From assembly GCA_902477055.1 (NCBI GenBank), contig CABSFY010000023.1, positions 1 to 24,174 of the forward strand: a stretch of DNA of 24,174 nucleotides, given 5' to 3'. The notes beneath the pieces were generated by a model. The model was not told the DNA's origin. It worked only from the letters and a program-made list of their open reading frames with translations, and did not search any database. Both the position numbers and the translations under genes were made by a program. Below are positions 13,762 to 21,396 of this stretch, one piece after another (the stretch's first letter is position 1; each line of letters begins with the position of its first letter). The stretch comes from an uncultured Eubacteriales bacterium (GTDB lineage: Bacteria > Bacillota > Clostridia > Oscillospirales > Oscillospiraceae).

Positions 13762-13970
13762 AGCGCGTGCTGCTGCTTCTGATCCGGTTTTACCGGCGCT
13801 TTATCTCCCCTGCCTTTCCGGGCAAATGCCGCTTTACGCCCACTTGCTCAGAGTATGGCTTACAGGCGATTGAGAAATACGGCGCTGCGAAGGGCAGCTG
13901 GCTGACGTTCAAACGGCTGCTGCGGTGCAACCCATTCTATCACGGCGACTACTACGACCCCGTGCCGTGA
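13758..13970 (+). CDS. yidD: Membrane protein insertion efficiency factor YidD
   Basis: A 70-residue protein with the family core CRFTPTCSEYGLQAIEKYG and an amphipathic N-terminus (RVLLLLIRFYRRFISP). It sits at the inner face of the membrane and helps YidC-dependent insertion. Its start overlaps the rnpA stop, and yidC follows 45 nt later, the usual order. Confidence 0.96.
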   Translation: MKRVLLLLIRFYRRFISPAFPGKCRFTPTCSEYGLQAIEKYGAAKGSWLTFKRLLRCNPFYHGDYYDPVP

Positions 13971-14015
13971 CCCGTACCGGCGCTGCTGCGCCATCCACAC
14001 AAGAGGAGAATGTCA

Positions 14016-15191
14016 ATGTTCAATATTCCGTTCATTCAGATCCCCTTTGGCTATGTCCTGGAGTTTTTCTACGGCTTTTTCGACAATTACGGCATCGCGC
14101 TGATCCTCTTTTCCCTCGCGGTGAAGCTCATTCTGCTCCCGCTGAGCGCAAAGAGCAAAAAGGCGATGATGAAAACCTCCCGGCTCCAGCCGAAAATCAA
14201 GCAGATCGAGCTTGCCTGCGGCGACGATAAGCAGAAGTATCAGCAGGAGGTCAGCCAGCTTTATAAAGAGGAAGGCGTCAGCATGATGGGCGGCTGCCTT
14301 TGGAGCTTCCTGCCGCTGCTGCTTCTCTTTCCGCTGTACAACGTCATCCGCGAGCCGCTGACGTATCTGCTCCACCTCGACGAGGCGACCGTCACCAGCA
14401 TCAAGGACGCCGTCGCCGCGCTGCAAAATGTCGAGGTCGATAAGCTCAACTACTATTGGCAGTATGCTGCTGCCAGCGACATGACCCAGTTCGCTGATAT
14501 TGTAAAAACCACGTCCATTAACTTCACCTTCCTCGGCATCGACCTCGGCCAGACCCCGAACTGGCAGGTCTGGAAGGCTTCGGGCTGGAGCGAGATCGGC
14601 GGTGCGCTGATTCCCGTCGTTTCCGGCGCCCTGAACTTCCTGTCCATGTTCGTCAGCCAGAAGATGAACAACACCGTCATCAAAAACGACAAGGGCGAAA
14701 AGGACGAGGCCGCCGTTGCCTCTGCGCAATCGACCGGCAAGGCCATGAGCTTCATTATGCCGCTGGTTTCCGTCTGGTTCGGCTTTATCATGCCGCTCGG
14801 CATTTCCATTTACTGGATTACCCAGTCCCTGTTCGGCATCGTGCAGGACTACTTCCTGACCGTCCATTACCGCAAGGTCTATGATGCCGAGGATGAAATC
14901 AAGCGCCAGAAGGCCGCCGAGCGTGCCGCCGAGGATGCAGAAAAGGAGCGCATCCGCGCCGCCAAGCGCCAGGCCAACCCCGACGGCATCGTCGAAAACA
15001 CCAGCAAGAAAAAGCAGCAGCTTCGCGAAAAGCAGGAGCGCGAGGCTGCGGCAAAGGAATTTGCCAAGAAGCAGACCGCTGCGGACGGCGAGGAGAGCGA
15101 AGCCTCCGACAAGCCCGCCGGCGGCGAGGAGAATCGTCCCTACGCCCGCGGCAGAGCCTACCGCGAGGACCGTTATTCGGACGAGCAATAA
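14016..15191 (+). CDS. yidC: Membrane protein insertase YidC/OxaA
   Basis: A 391-residue insertase. Membrane helices are seen near residues 24-44, 95-115, 195-215 and in the 245-282 region (SFIMPLVSVWFGFIMPLGISIYWITQSLFGI). K37 in AVKLILLPLS is in the place of the conserved basic residue of the hydrophilic groove. The C-terminal 100 residues are a highly charged Lys/Glu/Ala-rich tail that could contact ribosomes. There is no large periplasmic P1 domain, as in other Gram-positive forms. ATG 14016 is preferred over 14010 because AGAGGAG is then 7 nt away. The lipobox Cys typical of some Gram-positive YidC proteins is absent. Confidence 0.95.
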   Translation: MFNIPFIQIPFGYVLEFFYGFFDNYGIALILFSLAVKLILLPLSAKSKKAMMKTSRLQPKIKQIELACGDDKQKYQQEVSQLYKEEGVSMMGGCLWSFLPLLLLFPLYNVIREPLTYLLHLDEATVTSIKDAVAALQNVEVDKLNYYWQYAAASDMTQFADIVKTTSINFTFLGIDLGQTPNWQVWKASGWSEIGGALIPVVSGALNFLSMFVSQKMNNTVIKNDKGEKDEAAVASAQSTGKAMSFIMPLVSVWFGFIMPLGISIYWITQSLFGIVQDYFLTVHYRKVYDAEDEIKRQKAAERAAEDAEKERIRAAKRQANPDGIVENTSKKKQQLREKQEREAAAKEFAKKQTAADGEESEASDKPAGGEENRPYARGRAYREDRYSDEQ

Positions 15192-15200
15192 GGAGAAAGC

Positions 15201-16160
15201 ATGGAAAAATCAATCGTTACCACCGGCAAGACCATCGAGCTTGCCATTGAAGCCGCGCTGACGCAGCTTCGGATGGATCGCGACAGCGTGAGCGTCGAGG
15301 TCCTGAAGAACGCCCGCTCCGGTTTTCTGGGCATCGGCGCTTCTCCGGCGGAGGTCAAGGTGACCTATCAGGTGCCGGATGAGCCGTCCGCGCCCAAGAC
15401 CGCGCTGTCCTCCGCTTCCCGCTCGAAGCCGAAGGAGCGCCCGGAGCTGACCCCCAGCGTCATTTCCCGCCCCGGCAAGAAGATCGAGCCGCAGGAGCCG
15501 AAGAAGCGTCCCGAGCAGCCCAAGAAGGACCGCCGTCCGGAGCAGCGCACCGACCGCCCCAAGCCCGAAAAGAAGCCCAACGAGCCGAAGAAGCCCGCCG
15601 AAGCGAAAAAGCCGGTCGAGCCGAAGTCCGTCGTCGAGCCGAAGTCCGTCGTCGAGCCGAAGTCCGTCGTCGAGCCGAAAACCTACGCCCCCGCCGCCCC
15701 CGGCAGCATTGAGGAGCAGATTGAAGCCTTCCTCAAGGGCCTGCTGGAGCATATGGGCTCCGATGCCGTACCGCACGCCTACCAGCTGGATGAAGAAAGC
15801 TATCGCGCCGATCTCGTCGGCGGCGATGCGGGCCTGCTGATCGGCCGCCGCGGCGATACGCTCGATGCCATCCAGTACCTGACCGGCTACGCCGTCAACC
15901 GCGACCGCGAGACGCGCCTGCGCGTCAGCGTGGATGCCGGCGATTACCGCCGCAAGCGCGAGGATGCCCTCCGCCAGCTCGCCCGCAAGATGGCCGCCAA
16001 GGCCGTGAAGTACCACCGCAACTTCACCCTTGAGCCGATGAACGCCTACGAGCGCCATATCATCCACGCCGCGCTTCAGGACTATCCCGAGGTCACCACC
16101 TTCTCCACCGGCACCGAGCCCCACCGCCGCATCGTCGTCGCCTACGCGAAGGAGAACTAA
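15201..16160 (+). CDS. jag: KH/R3H RNA-binding protein Jag/KhpB
   Basis: A 319-residue protein. The Jag-N domain spans about 1-55 (GKTIELAIEAALTQL...GFLGIG). A long Pro/Lys/Glu-rich linker follows (60-165). The KH domain holds IGRRGDTLDAIQ (214-225), and the R3H domain near 250-319 contains the RxxxH signature as ERHIIH (284-289). KhpB binds RNA with KhpA and affects cell elongation and division in streptococci. The linker is longer than usual and contains an 18-bp tandem repeat. GGAG lies 7 nt before the ATG and 9 nt separate it from yidC. mnmE and mnmG, the usual next genes, are absent. Confidence 0.95.
   Translation: MEKSIVTTGKTIELAIEAALTQLRMDRDSVSVEVLKNARSGFLGIGASPAEVKVTYQVPDEPSAPKTALSSASRSKPKERPELTPSVISRPGKKIEPQEPKKRPEQPKKDRRPEQRTDRPKPEKKPNEPKKPAEAKKPVEPKSVVEPKSVVEPKSVVEPKTYAPAAPGSIEEQIEAFLKGLLEHMGSDAVPHAYQLDEESYRADLVGGDAGLLIGRRGDTLDAIQYLTGYAVNRDRETRLRVSVDAGDYRRKREDALRQLARKMAAKAVKYHRNFTLEPMNAYERHIIHAALQDYPEVTTFSTGTEPHRRIVVAYAKEN
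15615..15679 (+). repeat. 18-bp tandem repeat in the jag linker
   Basis: The unit GTCGAGCCGAAGTCCGTC is present in three perfect copies plus 11 bp, encoding VEPKSV repeats in the disordered linker. The perfect identity suggests recent slippage, so copy number is likely to vary between strains. Confidence 0.95.
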
Positions 16161-16166
16161 TACGGA

Positions 16167-16305
16167 TTCTTGATGAAAATATTTCATCAAGAACCCCATG
16201 TGCTGCGCACACTCGCATCGAGCGAGGGCACGATGCGCCGTCTCATACAGAATCTGACGCGCCTTTGGCGCTATAAAAAGCTTTTCAAGCTTTTTAACAG
16301 ATTCT
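16167..16305. repeat. Composite palindromic intergenic repeat
   Basis: A perfect 12-bp hairpin (16167-16178 with 16182-16193) directly follows jag. After a GC-rich stretch with CTCGC/GCGAG there is a unit bounded by AGAATCTG (16249-16256) and CAGATTCT (16298-16305). The unit encloses GCGCC-TTT-GGCGC (16259-16271) and AAAAAGCTT-TTC-AAGCTTTTT (16275-16295). Nested palindromes with no reading frame suggest a small non-autonomous mobile or REP-like repeat. The architecture, though not the sequence, resembles 1-168. Confidence 0.6.
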
Positions 16306-16319
16306 AGTATAAATCATCG

Positions 16320-16356
16320 ACCGGCTCTTTTGGACTGCCCAAAGGAGCCGGTTTTT
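16320..16356 (+). terminator. Terminator of the rpmH-jag cluster
   Basis: A 14-bp stem (16320-16333 with 16339-16352, one G-T wobble), a 5-nt loop and a T-run. It lies 160 nt beyond jag, after the repeat. Confidence 0.88.
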
Positions 16357-16439
16357 CAGCCAAAATGCAAACGATTTGTGTCACATCAGGGGTTGGCCGC
16401 AGGAGCCGCCCCGGATGTTTTTCAGGGAGGGAAAGGACC

Positions 16440-16682
16440 ATGGATACAGTAACTGCGGTAAAAAATCGAATTCTCCAGCTTTGCGGGGAGCGGGACATCA
16501 GCGTGAACAAGCTGGCAACACTCTGCGCGCTGCCGCCTTCGAGCATCAAGAATATCCTCTACGGCAAAAGCCGCAACCCAAAGCTGCTGACCATCAAGCT
16601 CCTCTGCGACGGCCTCAATATCACCCTCGCCGACTTTTTCTCCACCCCGGAATTCAACTCCCTGGATCCGGAGATTCAATAA
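16440..16682 (+). CDS. Small XRE-family DNA-binding protein
   Basis: An 80-residue protein that is essentially one lambda-Cro/XRE helix-turn-helix domain (about 5-65: ISVNKLATLCALPPSSIKNIL, then a recognition-helix end and KLLTIKLLCDGLNI). Such lone domains are transcriptional regulators of unknown targets. The start at 16440 follows GGGAGGG and AAAGGA; the frame extends to 16365 in sequence that lies just after the terminator and is not conserved in look. It stands between a terminator and a hairpin (16692-16717), so it is probably monocistronic. Confidence 0.88.
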   Translation: MDTVTAVKNRILQLCGERDISVNKLATLCALPPSSIKNILYGKSRNPKLLTIKLLCDGLNITLADFFSTPEFNSLDPEIQ

Positions 16683-16691
16683 AACCTCTTC

Positions 16692-16717
16692 GCCCCGCCC
16701 CTAACCGGACGGGGCGA
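16692..16717. other. GC-rich hairpin between convergent genes
   Basis: CGCCCCG (16692-16698) pairs with CGGGGCG (16711-16717). There is no good T-run on either side, so it is at best a weak terminator for the XRE gene or spoIVB. The rest of 16718-16802 shows no gene. Confidence 0.45.
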
Positions 16718-16802
16718 TTATAATGAAGGCGTTGGCTCAACTCGCACAGGGGGAGTGCCTCCGTCATAGCCCGGAAAGGCCTTGGCCCTATATTCATCCC
16801 GC

Positions 16803-17762
16803 CTATTTTGCAGCATCGAGCATTGCCGTGAGGAAAATCCCGTACCCGCGCGTCGGGTCGTCGATCAGCACGTGCGTCACCGCCCCAACAATCCGCCCAT
16901 CCTGCAAAATCGGACTGCCGGACATCCCCTGGACGATGCCGCCGGTTTTTTGTAGGAGGATGGGGTCGGTGACTTCGAGGAGGAGGTTGCGGCCGCGGCT
17001 GTCGGCGGTCTGGACGGCGGTGATGCGGACGGCGTACCGGCCGACCGTCGTACCTTCGACATTCGAGAGGATCGTTGCCGGGCCGGTATGCACCTGCGCC
17101 GGAGTCGCGACCGGGACGGCCGTGCCTTCGGCGGCGGGCATCGTGCCGAAAATGCCGCAACTTGTGTTCTTTAAGATTTCGCCGCACGCGCCGCCGCGCC
17201 GAATTGCGCCTTGCAAAGCGCCCGCCGCGCCCTTCTCGCCGCGCGTTACAGATGCAACTTGAGATGCCAGTGCCGTTCCTTCGCGCATGGGCAGCAGCTC
17301 GCCGGAGGTACCGTTGTTGACCCCGTGGCCGAGTGCGCCGAACGTACCGGTTTCCGGATCGTAATAGGTCACCGTGCCAATGCCGGTGATGCCGTCGCGG
17401 ACCAGAATGCCAAGCCGCCACACGCCGCCGTCCTGTTTCGCTGCAACCTTAAATATTTTTTCCTTTCCGTCGCGCCGCACCGTCAGGCGCAGGAGGCGCC
17501 CGCCGGAGCGCTCGACGAGCATCACAACGTCCGCAACGGACGAAACCGGCGTGCCGTTGATCTTCTGCACCAGATCACCGCGCCGCAGCCCCGCCTTCTC
17601 CGGGGCCGGGTCGGAGAATTCTACGATCGACACGCCGTCAAGCTTCAGCTCCAGACCGATTGTGCTGCCGCCCGGAATGACGGCCTCCGGCGCCGCCCAG
17701 ACGCTGCCGGCAAGGACCAGCAGCAGCAAGACGAACGCCGTCATTTTATAAATCAATTTCAT
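16803..17762 (-). CDS. spoIVB: SpoIVB sporulation serine peptidase (S55)
   Basis: A 319-residue protein. A signal anchor at residues 5-23 is followed by a PDZ domain (about 32-110, with EKAGLRRGDLVQKING) and the S55 peptidase domain. The catalytic triad matches H146 (ALGHGV), D266 (EVTDP) and S281 (GMSGSPI). In Bacillus, SpoIVB is made in the forespore, secreted into the intermembrane space and cuts SpoIVFA, which releases pro-sigma-K processing. Bacillus SpoIVB has about 425 residues, so this is a compact form. The start at 17762 follows GGGGGAGG; the longer frame to 17927 reads through a hairpin and is rejected. It marks the host as an endospore former or a recent descendant. I saw no convincing sigma-F/G promoter. 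Confidence 0.94.
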   Translation of the reverse strand: MKLIYKMTAFVLLLLVLAGSVWAAPEAVIPGGSTIGLELKLDGVSIVEFSDPAPEKAGLRRGDLVQKINGTPVSSVADVVMLVERSGGRLLRLTVRRDGKEKIFKVAAKQDGGVWRLGILVRDGITGIGTVTYYDPETGTFGALGHGVNNGTSGELLPMREGTALASQVASVTRGEKGAAGALQGAIRRGGACGEILKNTSCGIFGTMPAAEGTAVPVATPAQVHTGPATILSNVEGTTVGRYAVRITAVQTADSRGRNLLLEVTDPILLQKTGGIVQGMSGSPILQDGRIVGAVTHVLIDDPTRGYGIFLTAMLDAAK

Positions 17763-17785
17763 CAAGTCGCCTCCCCCGCGTTTTC

Positions 17786-17818
17786 GCAAAAATCCGCCGA
17801 AATGCGGCCGATTTTTGC
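17786..17818 (-). promoter_or_regulatory. Leader hairpin upstream of spoIVB
   Basis: GCAAAAATC (17786-17794) pairs with GATTTTTGC (17810-17818), with an inner GCCG/CGGC stem. It ends 24 nt before the start codon. On the minus strand the right arm gives GATTTTTGCG, so it could act as a weak terminator or an mRNA-stabilising leader. Confidence 0.5.
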
Positions 17819-17885
17819 CGTCGCGCTTACTTTGTGCGAAAAGCTGCGATTTCAGCTTCCCAATTCCTTGTACAATTTCCTTTCC

Positions 17886-17940
17886 AAAAACAAACACCGG
17901 CTGCAAATGCGCATTTCGCATCCGCAACCGGTGAATTTTT
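17886..17940. terminator. Bidirectional terminator between the SipW-like gene and spoIVB
   Basis: CACCGG (17895-17900) pairs with CCGGTG (17928-17933), and the inner arms GCAAATGCGC/GCGCATTTGC-type sequences extend the stem. The minus strand reads TTTGTTTTT after it, and the plus strand has a six-T run. It ends the minus-strand operon coming from gyrA/hemW. Confidence 0.85.
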
Positions 17941-17960
17941 TAACTTTTTTGGCGATTATT

Positions 17961-18977
17961 TTATTTGTAAGGAATTCCAAAAGCCTCGCAGAGCTCCGTC
18001 GTTGCGCCGTTAGAAACGATGAAGCGTTCGCTTTCGACGTACAACTCACCGTCGATCATCTCGGCAGCGTAGACGAGCGTTGTCGGCGGTGTGTCATAAT
18101 AGATATCATAGTCGTAGTTCAATGTAAGCAGACCGCCATCGAAGCTCCACGTGCCGTTCCGGTCGGGGAAGCCCATCGACGGAATGCCCCAATACGTGCC
18201 GTCGACCAGCATATATGGGTCGCCCATCTGCCAGGCATCGGGGTCGATGCGTACGTAATATAACTTGCATTCGTTGAAGGTGCCGTCAGCGCCGAGGACG
18301 AGCGAATGGAGGTTGAGCAGCTCCTCGTCCGGTCCGCCGTCATAGGTCGGGCCGAATGTCAGGCACGCGCTGAACCAGGATGCGGCGAGCCGGTCGTCGG
18401 TCAGCGCCTCGGTTTGCCGGGTGCTTTCCGGGGCGGTTTCCGGCTCCGTTTTTGGCTCGGCCGGCACGTCGGTCGGAGACGGCGTTGTTTTCGGCTCTGT
18501 GGGAAGCGCCTGCTGCACACCGTCCGCGTTGTCGCGCGAAGGGTTGCCGGCGAACGCGCCGATGATGTCGCCCGCAACGGGCAGCGTCTTTTCCAGCCTT
18601 CCGAGAATATCGTCGGCGGAAATTGCAATTTCCTTATAATCCGTCGTATCCGGATCGAACGCGACGAGGCCCGTGCCGCCGGACGTGTGGTCGAGGAAGG
18701 TGTAGATCAAGAGAGAGCCGTCCGCCGCACGGCAGACGATGCAGTCGTCCGGCGCCAGCGCGGCGGGCGCAACCGGCCGGACGAGGAGGAGGTCGCCGGT
18801 GCTGCAATTTCTCGTGTCGTGGTCAGCAAGGAACAGCCGATAGCCGAACAACGTACGCTCCGGCTTGTTCACCACGCTGACCGCCGCGACCAGCAGCCCG
18901 ACGAGCAGCAGGACGATCAGGGACAGGACGCTGATTGTGATAATTATCGCTATTTTACTTTTCGTCACATTTGTCAC
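17961..18977 (-). CDS. Membrane protein: inactive SipW-like signal peptidase fold fused to a lipocalin-like domain
   Basis: A 338-residue protein. A transmembrane helix (about 9-36) is followed by residues 42-142, which follow the SipW-type signal peptidase I layout: FGY...TGDLLLVRPV, a beta core, then DILGRLEKTLPVAGDIIGAF in place of the usual IVGKV..SIPYLGY. The catalytic Ser of SGSMEP is replaced (ADHDTRNC) and the THRI histidine is lost (IYTFL), so it should not cleave. A Pro/Thr/Glu-rich linker (about 155-192) leads to a secreted beta domain (about 195-338). The C-terminus ELCEAFGIPYK resembles that of the next upstream gene. The start is GTG, with GGAG 9 nt upstream. The function is unknown, and the SipW relation is from motif layout only. 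Confidence 0.75.
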   Translation of the reverse strand: MTNVTKSKIAIIITISVLSLIVLLLVGLLVAAVSVVNKPERTLFGYRLFLADHDTRNCSTGDLLLVRPVAPAALAPDDCIVCRAADGSLLIYTFLDHTSGGTGLVAFDPDTTDYKEIAISADDILGRLEKTLPVAGDIIGAFAGNPSRDNADGVQQALPTEPKTTPSPTDVPAEPKTEPETAPESTRQTEALTDDRLAASWFSACLTFGPTYDGGPDEELLNLHSLVLGADGTFNECKLYYVRIDPDAWQMGDPYMLVDGTYWGIPSMGFPDRNGTWSFDGGLLTLNYDYDIYYDTPPTTLVYAAEMIDGELYVESERFIVSNGATTELCEAFGIPYK

Positions 18978-18992
18978 CTATCTTTTCTCCAT

Positions 18993-19511
18993 TCAATCCG
19001 TCGGGATTTCGCAACGTTCACACAGCTCGCGGACGGACAGGTCGCCCTGATAATAGCATCTGCCATCCAGATACAGGCGGTCCCCGACCAGCGAGGCCTC
19101 GCGGCTTTCCGTATGCGCCGAAGGTTCTTCCTTTTCGTAATCCGTAACTTGTAACTTCAATGTATTTCCTGAATAGCGATAATAGTCGCCAGCGGTAACA
19201 TCAGGGAAAGCATTCTCCGGCGACCATCTTGTATCCGGCGCAAGGGTGATTGCCTCGCCGGGTACCGGCTCACGCCACATATAATCGGTACGCTGCTCGG
19301 TGAACGTGCCGTCCTCGGTGAAGGTAAGGCGGTAGACCGCAAGGCCTTCTTCACCGTAAGAGGTCACTGTTGTCCGCTCGGCCGCTGTCCACTGTCCAAC
19401 GAGGGCCGCGGTTTTGCGGTCGTCGGCGCTGTTTTTTGTGACCGCTGCAATCGTCGCCAACGCGGCAACGGCTGCAATGGTGAGTACAGCGATGAAGGTC
19501 TTCCTTTTCAT
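18993..19511 (-). CDS. Secreted lipocalin-like protein
   Basis: A 172-residue protein with a signal peptide or anchor (about 1-25, MKRKTFIAVLTIAAVAALAT). A beta-rich domain starts LVGQW (about 38) with repeating short strands such as YRLTFTEDGTFTEQ. This is the pattern of lipocalin-like/DUF5640 domains, and it recurs in the M4 peptidase C-terminus. Its end (RELCERCEIPTD) is homologous to the end of the downstream gene, so the two are partial paralogues. GGAGGG precedes the ATG. It lies 15 nt upstream of the SipW-like gene and 20 nt downstream of the DUF2461 gene, in one operon. The ligand and role are unknown. Confidence 0.82.
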   Translation of the reverse strand: MKRKTFIAVLTIAAVAALATIAAVTKNSADDRKTAALVGQWTAAERTTVTSYGEEGLAVYRLTFTEDGTFTEQRTDYMWREPVPGEAITLAPDTRWSPENAFPDVTAGDYYRYSGNTLKLQVTDYEKEEPSAHTESREASLVGDRLYLDGRCYYQGDLSVRELCERCEIPTD

Positions 19512-19531
19512 CGTTCCCTCCTATTCCGGTT

Positions 19532-20155
19532 CTACGCCAGCCGCTGGAAAAAACGATACAGCGGCAGCCAAGCCTGAAACGTGCGTAAAACTTCGGCGGC
19601 CAATTGATCGGAATACAATAGGTCGTCGGGCGGGGAGTCCTTGAGAGCCAATACGTTTTTCAGTGCAAAAAAGCGCTCTAACCGCGCATCCGGGCAGGGC
19701 TTTGGCCGCGCGTAGCGGTCGCCGTCGAAGGGGATACCGCTTTCGCGTTCGGCCCTTGCGGCGATCTTCAGAAATTCGTCGGGCCGTTCCAGAAGGATGC
19801 GGCGGAATTGCTCCATGTCACGCGCCTGCGCCCATAGCAGGAAGCCGTACCGGTAGCCCTCGGGCCGGACCTCGAAGCAGAGGCTCGGCTGCTCCAACCA
19901 CGGGCCGGAGCGACCCAGAAAGCACATCCAGAGGCTGTCCTTGTAAAACGTCGTCGGGTGCATCCGCATATCGCGGTAGATTCGCGAAACGTGAAGCTGC
20001 ATATCGTCCGGCAGTCCGGCCTGTAACGTTGCTGCAAGCTCCTTCATCGGTGCCAGCAGCGTCCGCTGATATTGTTCCTTATGCGCCGCAAACCATTCGC
20101 GATTGTTGTTAAACCGGATTCCCCAGAGGAAATCCATCGTTTCGGGGGTAAACAT
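19532..20155 (-). CDS. DUF2461-family protein
   Basis: A 207-residue protein. The N-terminal FLWGIRFNNNREWFAAHKEQY and the internal SRIYRDMRMH, PTTFYKDSLWMCF segments are characteristic of DUF2461 (TIGR02453), soluble proteins of unknown function found in many bacteria. The length fits the family (about 210-230). AGAGGA precedes the ATG. It lies 32 nt after hemW in the same orientation, so it is probably cotranscribed. Confidence 0.9.
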   Translation of the reverse strand: MFTPETMDFLWGIRFNNNREWFAAHKEQYQRTLLAPMKELAATLQAGLPDDMQLHVSRIYRDMRMHPTTFYKDSLWMCFLGRSGPWLEQPSLCFEVRPEGYRYGFLLWAQARDMEQFRRILLERPDEFLKIAARAERESGIPFDGDRYARPKPCPDARLERFFALKNVLALKDSPPDDLLYSDQLAAEVLRTFQAWLPLYRFFQRLA

Positions 20156-20187
20156 TGTTTTGTCCTCTTACTATTGAAATTGCTCCC

Positions 20188-21396
20188 TCAGCGCTTCTTC
20201 GCCAGCGGGGTGGAGCGCTCCTGTAGCTCCTGCAAAACGAGGATGATTTGGTTCGACACCAGCCAGCCGCGTTCCGTTAAGCGCCAACGATCCTTGACGA
20301 ATTCGGCGTAGCCCCTCTCGCGGAATCGCTCCATGGCCTGTCCCAGCGTGTCAAACGGCATCAGGTAGCTGCGTTCGTACTCCTCGGCGCTGATGCCCTC
20401 GCTCGTCCGCAGACGCAGCATGACGTACTCGCCCGCGCGTTCGCGCGTGGGGACGTGTTCGACCTCGGATAGAATTTGGCCATGCTTCGCGATTCCTTGA
20501 ATATAACCGCGCAGGTCACGAATTGCAGTAAAGCGCTTTCCGTCAAAGTCGCTGGCCGCCGTCGGGCCGAAGCCGAGGTATTCTCCGCCGGTCCAGTACT
20601 TCATATTGTGCTTGGACGCAAAGCCGCGCTTGGCAAAATTCGAGATCTCGTAATGCTCGAAGCCGTAGGAGCGCAGGATTTCACACGCGTCAAGATACAT
20701 ATCCGCCTGTACATCGTCAGCGGGCAGATTTACGCTGTCCTTGTACTCGTAAAGCGGCGTTCCCTCCTCGACCTTCAGCGCATAGCAGGAGAGGTGCTCC
20801 GGGCGCATCCGGGCGATATGCTCGACCGTTTCCTGCCAGCCCATGCGGGTCTGGTTCGGCAGGCCGTACATCAGGTCGAGCGAAATATTGGCAAAGCCGA
20901 CCTGCCGCGCCTTTTGCATGGCGGTTTGCGCCTGTGCAAAGTTATGCGGCCGTCCTAAATATTTTAACATTGCATCATCGTCAGATTGCACACCCAGCGA
21001 GAGCCGGTTGAAGCCCGCGCGGAGCATCCGCTTCAGTCCCTGCACGTTCACGCTGTCCGGGTTGGCTTCGACGGTGATCTCAGCTTCGACACTCAGACGG
21101 AAGCTGCGGTGAATTTCGTCGAGAATTTTTTCAAGATTGTCCGCACCGAAGAAGCTGGGCGTGCCGCCGCCGAAGTAGACCGTATCGACCAGATGGTTCG
21201 GCGCAAGCCGGCCCGCCTCGCGGATATGACTGGCGAGCGCCTGCAAATAATCATCTGTTACGCGACGGTCGCGACTGCCGCCGATGGAGTAAAAATCGCA
21301 ATATTCGCATTTGCTCTTGCAGAACGGGATGTGGACATAGATGCCCAGCCGCGGCTCGTCGCCGGGCTGTCTGGAAAGGAAAAATGCCATGTTCAT
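20188..21396 (-). CDS. hemW: Radical SAM heme chaperone HemW
   Basis: A 402-residue protein. The radical SAM cysteines C26, C30 and C33 lie in YVHIPFCKSKCEYCDFY, followed by VYFGGGTPS and a HemN-like C-terminal winged-helix part. HemW-type proteins bind heme and pass it to respiratory enzymes; older annotation calls them oxygen-independent coproporphyrinogen oxidase. The CxxxCxxC motif lacks the extra Cys of true HemN (CxxxCxxCxC), which supports HemW. The start is uncertain: ATG 21396 overlaps the previous stop as TAATG, but GGGGAG has better spacing (9 nt) to ATG 21390. Confidence 0.92.
   Translation of the reverse strand: MNMAFFLSRQPGDEPRLGIYVHIPFCKSKCEYCDFYSIGGSRDRRVTDDYLQALASHIREAGRLAPNHLVDTVYFGGGTPSFFGADNLEKILDEIHRSFRLSVEAEITVEANPDSVNVQGLKRMLRAGFNRLSLGVQSDDDAMLKYLGRPHNFAQAQTAMQKARQVGFANISLDLMYGLPNQTRMGWQETVEHIARMRPEHLSCYALKVEEGTPLYEYKDSVNLPADDVQADMYLDACEILRSYGFEHYEISNFAKRGFASKHNMKYWTGGEYLGFGPTAASDFDGKRFTAIRDLRGYIQGIAKHGQILSEVEHVPTRERAGEYVMLRLRTSEGISAEEYERSYLMPFDTLGQAMERFRERGYAEFVKDRWRLTERGWLVSNQIILVLQELQERSTPLAKKR

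Noticed and set aside
14013..15188. 391-codon minus-strand frame opposite yidC
   Set aside because: Its ends mirror yidC and it has no ribosome site or recognisable domain. High GC makes long antisense frames common here.
15210..16199. 329-codon minus-strand frame opposite jag
   Set aside because: It is leucine/glycine-rich low-complexity sequence mirroring the Pro/Lys linker of jag, so it is a shadow.
17763..17927. Longer N-terminus for SpoIVB
   Set aside because: It would read through the leader hairpin and put 55 charged residues before the signal anchor. GGGGGAGG supports the start at 17762.
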